Part shown: piece by piece, positions 1-5,139 of the stretch | Layout: every line of letters begins with the position of its first letter | Position numbering within the stretch: position 1 is the first letter of the stretch | DNA from: Brevundimonas sp. | Lineage (GTDB): Bacteria > Pseudomonadota > Alphaproteobacteria > Caulobacterales > Caulobacteraceae | Assembly (NCBI RefSeq): GCF_031082345.1 | Contig: NZ_JAVHLH010000201.1 | Coordinates: 1 to 5,139, forward strand | Direction: 5' to 3' | Length of the DNA stretch: 5,139 nucleotides | Made by a program: the position numbers and the translations under genes | The notes under the pieces: model-generated | What the model saw: the letters and a program-made list of their open reading frames with translations, nothing else | Databases searched by the model: none | Told to the model about the DNA's origin: nothing

Positions 1-16
1 GGCGCGACGTGTCTTC

Positions 17-338
17 ATGAGGATCGGCGAGGCGGCCACGGGCGCGGCCGTGTCGCGCCGGATCGCCGACCTCGCGGCCGCCCGGCCCGAACTGGCCGGC
101 TGGGACTGGATCCAGGACGTGCGCGCGAATCGCGGCGAGGTCGACAACGCCGACATCGCCGCCGTCGCCGAGGCCTTCGCCGCCGCGCCGCCCGGACCCT
201 GCTGGACCATCTTCGTCAGCCACGACCCGAACCTCGCCCTGTGGTGCAGGGTGATGGACGGCCTGTTCCAGGGGCGCCTGCACCGGGTGGTCGGCTCTCC
301 CGAGGCCGCCCTGGCGCTGCTGGATTCGCTGCGGGCGG

Positions 339-364
<26 letters not shown>
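17..364 (+). CDS. Uncharacterised small protein, possibly 5'-truncated by the window edge
   Basis: I do not recognise this gene. It reads as a soluble protein of 115 residues with no signal peptide or membrane segment. The composition is balanced and protein-like: an acidic/aromatic stretch GWDWIQDVR near residues 28-36, an Ala-rich helix near 45-57, then a hydrophobic strand-like WTIFVSHDP near 63-71 and a helical end. The alternation of strands and helices would suit a small STAS-like alpha/beta fold, but that is a guess. The start is uncertain. No Shine-Dalgarno precedes ATG 17, and the frame is open back to nt 2, where the preceding residues (RRVF) would extend a beta-strand into MRIGE, so the true start may lie outside the window. 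The last 26 bp overlap the end of prfC on the other strand, and the tail (ASPVPSSS) looks low in complexity, as expected if it is constrained by the opposite frame. Confidence 0.72.
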
Positions 365-1985
<1,621 letters not shown>

Positions 1986-2121
1986 GGCGGCGGGAGGTAG
2001 CGCGGACGCGACAGAAAGTCACTCGCCGGCGAATACCCCCTCGTCAGGCAGGGTTTTTGGAGTCATCGTCCGTATCGGCGAGACGACCCGGTCACGCAAT
2101 CGGGCGCCGCCTTGGAAACGC

Positions 2122-2127
2122 AAGGAG
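2122..2127 (+). promoter_or_regulatory. Shine-Dalgarno AAGGAG of the 43-residue membrane protein
   Basis: The exact hexamer AAGGAG ends five bases before ATG 2133, close to the ideal spacing. It fixes the start of the small gene: the overlapping ATG at 2140 is in another frame and has no such site. Confidence 0.75.
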
Positions 2128-2132
2128 CGGCC

Positions 2133-2264
2133 ATGGCTCATGACCATCCCGTCGATCCACGCCCCGAAGGCGGGCCTCACCCCGCCGTCAGCCTGATGGT
2201 CGGCTTCGGCCTGATCATCCTGCTCGCGACCGTGGTGCACGTGGTCTTCAACCAGCTGGTCTAG
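2133..2264 (+). CDS. 43-residue single-pass membrane protein, uncharacterised
   Basis: A short open frame, ATG 2133 to TAG 2262-2264, encodes 43 residues in two clear parts. The first 18 are polar, rich in His and Pro (MAHDHPVDPR at the start). Residues about 19-43 form one hydrophobic segment, LMVGFGLIILLATVVHVVF, followed by NQLV at the C-terminus. It has no cleavage motif, so it should stay in the inner membrane as a single-span miniprotein. The strongest support is an exact AAGGAG five bases before the ATG, better than any other ribosome site in the window. Nearly all third codon positions are G or C. It fills the gap between prfC (divergent, 147 bp) and the metallopeptidase gene (convergent, 12 bp between stops). 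The size resembles small accessory subunits of respiratory oxidases, such as the aa3-type subunit IV family, but I see no diagnostic motif and do not assign it. Confidence 0.77.
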   Translation: MAHDHPVDPRPEGGPHPAVSLMVGFGLIILLATVVHVVFNQLV

Positions 2265-2276
2265 GCGGCCGGCGGC

Positions 2277-3905
2277 TCAGTCCGCCACGGTCGCTTCGGG
2301 TTCGGCGTCCTCGGACGGGGTCTCCTCGACCGGATCAACGGTCTGGCCCATCGCCGTCTGGGCGGAGGCGATCAGGGTCTTCGCGCGCCTCGCCCATGAA
2401 CCGCCGTGAGGACTGTTCGCCACAGGCAGCGCGATCTCGATCGCTTCCGCATACAGGCCGCGCGCCATATAGGCCCGACCCAGCCGCATCCGCATGTCGA
2501 AGGACTGGGGCGCCAGCTTCGCGCCCACCTCCAGGGTCGAAATGTCGTTGTCGGAGGGATAGCCGGGCTGGCCCGCCCGGCTGTCGTTGAGGGCCCGATA
2601 GATGCGGAAATCGAGGGGATCGGCGTCGAGGGCGCGGGCCAGATAGGCGACGCCTTCGCGGCGGTGCCCGGTCGCCTGGGCCGGATCGGTTTCGGCCTTG
2701 GCCATGTCCAGCAGAAGTTCCGCCGCGAGGCGCAGGGTCACCGGATCGCTTTCATCGGCCGTCAGCACCGGCTCGAGCACCTCGAAGCCTGCCTGGGAGC
2801 GTCCCTCCAGCCGATGCCCCCGCGCCTTCACCAGAAGGCCGATGCGCTCGTCGCGGTGTCGTTCCCCCGCGGCCAGGGCGTCCTGGATGAGCTGGGCCCT
2901 TGCCTCGGCGTCCTCGCGCATGGCTTCTTCGCGGCGCGCGCGGGCCCGGTCGGTCTCGCCTTCGCGGGGTTCGACCGGCTGCACTTCCACCGGCTCCCGG
3001 TCCAGGCGCAGGTCCAGCCAGGCCAGTTCGCTTTCGGCCCGCGACAGGCGGGTAACCTCGACCTCGGGCGTGGGAATCTCGATCTGGGGCGTGTGATACT
3101 GGATCGAACCGGCGAGGTAGAGGCGCATGTCGGTCTGCAACTGCTCGGGGGTCCTGCCCGTGGCCGCCTGCATGGCGACGACGGAATCCTCGCCACCGGC
3201 GACGGCCGCGAGATACTGGCCCAGCATCTGCGTGCGTTCGGGGGTGCTCATGAAATAATGGGTCAGTCCCCAGGCCTGGGCGTAGTAGTCGCCCGCCCGG
3301 TATCGGCCCGAGTCCGATATCCGCCATTTCAGCACGTCGGCCATGGGCGCCCAGCTGTTCACCGGCTGTTTGACGAACATCAGCATCCGGCCTTCGCTGT
3401 GTCGGCCGAACTGGATGCGATCGGGCCGGACGTCCGAGGTGGCGTAGTACTCCGCAAAGCCCTCGACGAACCATGACGGGTAGGCGGCCCCGGCCATCTG
3501 GAACATGAAATGATGGCCGTACTCGTGGAATATCACGTGATCGCCCATCTGGCTCTCGGTGTTGACCACGGCGTGGATGCGGCTGCTGTTCGGCGAATAG
3601 AAGCCGCCGACCGAGGCGCCGATGCCCGGTTCGGCGCTGAGCATGTCGCGCCGTCCATCCGCCAGATAGATCTCCAGCTTCGGAATCTCGTGATCGACGT
3701 GGATCGGGTAATAGGTCCGCAGGAAGAAATCGAAACGTTCGACCTTCTCCGCATAGGTGCGCACCGCGCGTTCGCTTTCGTCCCCGTAGATGATGAAATG
3801 GTCGGTTTCGGCCTTCAGCCATTGCGCCCAGGCGGGTGTGGGCGCGACGATCGCCAGCGCCGTCACGGCCATCGCCGTCACTCTCAGGATCGTCAGCATC
3901 GTCAT
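2277..3905 (-). CDS. Exported HEXXH zinc-metallopeptidase-like protein with TPR-like C-terminus (peptidase MA / DUF1570-like)
   Basis: The 542-residue product starts with a Sec signal peptide (MTMLTILRVTAMAV, hydrophobic to about 20) with likely cleavage after AWA (27). The mature N-terminus, KAETDHFIIYGD (31-42), is a common opening in secreted proteins of this type. HEYGH (127-131) is an HEXXH zinc motif, and WFVEGFAEYY (145-154) supplies the downstream Glu (E148 or E152) expected of gluzincin-like peptidases. A charged, probably helical linker (about 312-355) leads to a helical repeat region (about 366-520) with TPR-like units such as RMRLGRAYMARGLYAEAIEIA. The C-terminus is an acidic tail. 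All visible catalytic residues are present, so it is probably active in the periplasm; substrate unknown. ATG 3905 is chosen because GGGGAG lies ten bases upstream and the signal peptide begins there; ATG 3899 is an alternative. The frame stays open to 4370, but that extension is Arg/Gly/Pro-rich and antisense-like, and it overlaps a better gene. Confidence 0.88.
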   Translation of the reverse strand: MTMLTILRVTAMAVTALAIVAPTPAWAQWLKAETDHFIIYGDESERAVRTYAEKVERFDFFLRTYYPIHVDHEIPKLEIYLADGRRDMLSAEPGIGASVGGFYSPNSSRIHAVVNTESQMGDHVIFHEYGHHFMFQMAGAAYPSWFVEGFAEYYATSDVRPDRIQFGRHSEGRMLMFVKQPVNSWAPMADVLKWRISDSGRYRAGDYYAQAWGLTHYFMSTPERTQMLGQYLAAVAGGEDSVVAMQAATGRTPEQLQTDMRLYLAGSIQYHTPQIEIPTPEVEVTRLSRAESELAWLDLRLDREPVEVQPVEPREGETDRARARREEAMREDAEARAQLIQDALAAGERHRDERIGLLVKARGHRLEGRSQAGFEVLEPVLTADESDPVTLRLAAELLLDMAKAETDPAQATGHRREGVAYLARALDADPLDFRIYRALNDSRAGQPGYPSDNDISTLEVGAKLAPQSFDMRMRLGRAYMARGLYAEAIEIALPVANSPHGGSWARRAKTLIASAQTAMGQTVDPVEETPSEDAEPEATVAD

Positions 3906-3915
3906 GGCCCCCCGG

Positions 3916-3921
3916 CTCCCC
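3916..3921 (-). promoter_or_regulatory. Possible Shine-Dalgarno of the metallopeptidase gene
   Basis: On the minus strand GGGGAG lies ten bases before ATG 3905. It is slightly far for ATG 3905 and farther for ATG 3899, so it favours the upstream of the two closely spaced starts. Confidence 0.4.
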
Positions 3922-3934
3922 AGCTCAGGGGCCG

Positions 3935-3963
3935 ACCCTAACGGGGCCTCGCGCGACCGCCAA
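3935..3963 (-). promoter_or_regulatory. Candidate sigma-70-type promoter of the metallopeptidase gene
   Basis: Read on the minus strand, TTGGCG (3963-3958) and TAGGGT (3940-3935) are separated by 17 bases, the optimal spacing. The -35 matches TTGACA at four of six positions and the -10 matches TATAAT at three. Transcription would begin about 20-25 bases before ATG 3905, leaving room for the GGGGAG ribosome site. It lies in the 65 bp gap after the 126-residue gene, so the metallopeptidase may be transcribed independently. The assignment is by eye only. Confidence 0.35.
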
Positions 3964-3970
3964 GCGTGGC

Positions 3971-4351
3971 CTACGCCGCCAGACGCATCCACACGGCCTT
4001 GTCGGCGGCGACGGCGTCGAGCTTGCCCTTCGCCGCGCGGGTCTTCAGCTGGCGCATGACCGGATCGGGCAGGGCGCAGAACTGCGGCTCGACCAGATCG
4101 GGGTCGCAGCCGGCGGCCGGGGCGGCGAACAGGGCGGCGTTGACCTCGGGCGAGCGGTCGTGGATCAGCCACGCCAGCCGGCGCGCCCGTTCCGGGTCGT
4201 TGTGGTGCAGCAGCGGGTCCTCGGCGAACAGCTCGCAGCCCAGGGCCAGCACATAGTCGAAGCCGAGCTTCTCGAAACGGCGCGCGTCGCCGGGCGTGAC
4301 CGGGCAGGCCTCGTCCAGGTCGAACACAACGTCGTTCAGAAGAAAGAGCAT
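3971..4351 (-). CDS. Uncharacterised 126-residue cytoplasmic protein
   Basis: I do not recognise the family. The product is soluble, with a hydrophobic strand-like N-terminus (MLFLLNDVVFDLDEA), then alternating helices, including RRFEKLGFDYVLALGCELF (about 24-42) and PERARRLAWLIHD (about 53-65). Four cysteines (16, 39, 82, 92) and histidines 49, 50 and 64 are present but do not form a known metal-site spacing. The balanced Asp/Glu/Leu composition and high GC3 show that this frame, not the overlapping Arg/Pro-rich one, is coding. ATG 4351 is preferred since MLFLLND makes a natural start; the frame continues to a GTG at 4360, which would add three residues (MSR) and cannot be excluded. Neither start has a good Shine-Dalgarno. 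The gene lies 118 bp after DUF1491 and 65 bp before the metallopeptidase, all on the same strand. Confidence 0.8.
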   Translation of the reverse strand: MLFLLNDVVFDLDEACPVTPGDARRFEKLGFDYVLALGCELFAEDPLLHHNDPERARRLAWLIHDRSPEVNAALFAAPAAGCDPDLVEPQFCALPDPVMRQLKTRAAKGKLDAVAADKAVWMRLAA

Positions 4352-4469
4352 TCGGCTCACCCACCATCACATCGGGCTCATTTCGACCCGTTAGACATGA
4401 CCATAGGCGCCCACGCTTGAGGTTCCGTTCCCGAACGTCGTTAAGGATTTCGCACTGGCGGCGGCGGCG

Positions 4470-4820
4470 TTAACCCCGCGGTTTGATCTCGGGATCCGCC
4501 ACCTTCTCGGTGATGAAATGCCGGCCCTCGCGGTCCTCGATCTCTATGATCCAGAGATCGGGATCGTAGCCGATCTGGCGCTGGAGGTAGGCGTCCAGCT
4601 CGCTCTCGAACTCGCTTTCCATCGGCTGCATCCACAGCCGCTCGCCGTCGGGCCCGAAAGCCTCACTATAGAGTCTGGCGCGCCGGTTCGAAGTGTCGAA
4701 GGCCTTGACGATGACGGTCCCCGCCCGCGCGTCGCCCTTGCGCGCCACCGTGGCGAAGGCCCCGGCCAGCTCGGCGCGGCGGATCAGGGCGGAGACCCAG
4801 AGGTCGGTGGAAAGAAGCAA
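4470..4820 (-). CDS. DUF1491 family protein, TTG start
   Basis: This 116-residue protein matches the pattern I know for DUF1491, a small family of unknown function found in alphaproteobacteria. It has an N-terminal TDLWVSALIRRAELAGAFATV (5-25) followed by RKGDARAGTVIVKA (27-40), a middle strand with RARLYSEA, and a C-terminal DLWIIEIEDREGRHFI (88-103). There is no signal peptide or membrane segment. The conserved N-terminal block begins directly after the TTG at 4820, no ATG or GTG occurs in frame for at least 60 bases upstream, and the first internal Met is residue 64, too late to keep the domain. TTG is therefore the best start, with a weak AGGG eight bases ahead of it. The frame ends at TAA 4470-4472. 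The gene is divergent from the exported protein at 4877, with 56 bp between starts. Confidence 0.87.
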   Translation of the reverse strand: MLLSTDLWVSALIRRAELAGAFATVARKGDARAGTVIVKAFDTSNRRARLYSEAFGPDGERLWMQPMESEFESELDAYLQRQIGYDPDLWIIEIEDREGRHFITEKVADPEIKPRG

Positions 4821-4863
4821 TTTGCTAACCCTGATCGGAAACCGGACCGGAACGCGTGGCGCG

Positions 4864-4869
4864 TAGGGT
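4864..4869 (+). promoter_or_regulatory. Possible -10 element for a leaderless transcript of the exported protein gene
   Basis: TAGGGT ends seven bases before ATG 4877. If it is a -10 element, transcription would start at or within a base or two of the ATG, giving a leaderless mRNA, which would fit the missing Shine-Dalgarno. No good -35 is seen at 16-18 bases upstream (the 17-base position reads ACCGGA), so the call is weak. Confidence 0.25.
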
Positions 4870-4876
4870 GCGGCGC

Positions 4877-5139
4877 ATGACGATAGGGCAGAACGCCTCA
4901 GCCGCCAAAGCCGTCCTCCTCGCCGCCGCCGTGCTGGCGACGCCGGCGCAGGCGTGGGCGGGACCCGCCGACACCTACTATGAACGCGCCTTCGTGGTGG
5001 CCGCCGACGCCCGTTGCGGCCTGTTCGACGACCGCGTTGACGCCGCCCTGACCGCGGCCAATCTGTCCGCCCTGAACAATACCGGCAAGCCGGCGGCCGT
5101 CCAGCTGCAAAACGCCACCTTTACCCTGCCGCCGGGGAC
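4877..5139 (+). CDS. Exported uncharacterised protein, N-terminal part (cut by the window edge)
   Basis: From ATG 4877 the frame is open to the last base, giving 87 complete codons and no stop. The first 28 residues form a signal peptide: a short polar start (MTIGQNASAAK), a hydrophobic core (AVLLAAAVLA, 12-21) and a cleavage site after AWA (28), before GPADTYYERA. The mature part has one cysteine (C47, in DARCGLF) and an Ala-rich helical run near 53-66. Codons are almost all G/C-ended. I cannot name the family from this fragment. A secreted or periplasmic protein is likely; a lipoprotein is not, because no lipobox Cys follows the signal core. The gene is divergent from DUF1491. No Shine-Dalgarno is clear; a TAGGGT element lies seven bases ahead of the ATG. 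Confidence 0.8.
   Translation, partial: MTIGQNASAAKAVLLAAAVLATPAQAWAGPADTYYERAFVVAADARCGLFDDRVDAALTAANLSALNNTGKPAAVQLQNATFTLPPG

Noticed and set aside
2071..2099. Promoter for prfC: TTGCGT, 17 bases, GATACG on the minus strand
   Set aside because: The spacing is right, but both hexamers match consensus at only three positions, and such matches are expected by chance.
2019..2240. 73-residue minus-strand frame over the prfC upstream region
   Set aside because: It lies antisense to the 43-residue membrane protein, which has a much better ribosome site and clear protein architecture. The minus-strand frame has no recognisable features.
2271..2286. Hairpin GGCGG-CTCAGT-CCGCC between the convergent stops, as a terminator
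   Set aside because: The stem is only five pairs, no T-tract follows on either strand, and it overlaps the peptidase stop codon.
2406..3476. Long plus-strand open frame opposite the metallopeptidase gene
   Set aside because: It is a shadow of the peptidase gene with no domain or motif of its own and no ribosome site.
3906..4370. N-terminal extension of the metallopeptidase frame up to 4370, giving a 697-residue protein
   Set aside because: The added part is Arg/Gly/Pro-rich and typical of an antisense or shifted frame in GC-rich DNA. It overlaps the better-composed 126-residue gene, and a signal peptide begins precisely at ATG 3905.
4381..4469. Tandem GGAAC on the minus strand as an EcfG stress promoter, and TTAA sites at 4441 and 4470 as a CtrA box
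   Set aside because: No CGTT follows either GGAAC at 16-17 bases, and the two TTAA sites are 25 bases apart rather than the seven needed for CtrA.
4898..5110. 70-residue minus-strand frame at the right end
   Set aside because: It lies antisense to the plus-strand gene at 4877, which has a clear signal peptide. The minus-strand product is Gly/Arg-rich without features.

Overview
The window is high-GC DNA with dense, strongly GC3-biased genes. It carries a DUF1491 gene, a family I know from alphaproteobacteria, and several short proteins of a type common in Caulobacterales. I read it as chromosomal DNA from a Caulobacter/Brevundimonas-like alphaproteobacterium; that placement comes from gene style and families, not from a search. 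No rRNA, tRNA, CRISPR array, insertion sequence or phage gene is visible.

Layout, left to right. (1) nt 17-364 (+): a small uncharacterised protein, possibly the 3' part of a longer gene because the frame is open to the left edge. (2) nt 339-1985 (-): prfC, peptide chain release factor 3, overlapping the first gene tail to tail by 26 bp. (3) nt 1986-2132: the divergent intergenic region between prfC and a small gene; it holds one GANTC site. (4) nt 2133-2264 (+): a 43-residue single-pass membrane protein with a strong Shine-Dalgarno. It is easy to overlook because of its size. (5) nt 2277-3905 (-): an exported HEXXH zinc-metallopeptidase-like protein with a C-terminal TPR-like region. (6) nt 3971-4351 (-): an uncharacterised 126-residue protein. 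(7) nt 4470-4820 (-): a DUF1491 protein that appears to start with TTG. (8) nt 4877-5139 (+): the beginning of an exported protein with a signal peptide, cut by the right edge.

The minus-strand genes DUF1491, the 126-residue protein and the metallopeptidase lie in one direction with gaps of 118 and 65 bp. They could be partly co-transcribed, but a plausible promoter sits directly before the metallopeptidase. No shared pathway links the genes: prfC is core translation machinery, and two proteins (the metallopeptidase and the right-edge gene) are predicted to leave the cytoplasm. I see no convincing new multi-gene system. The points most worth a second look are the unlisted 43-residue membrane protein, the secreted peptidase-TPR architecture, the unlisted gene at the right edge, and the start-site features (TTG start, possible leaderless start).
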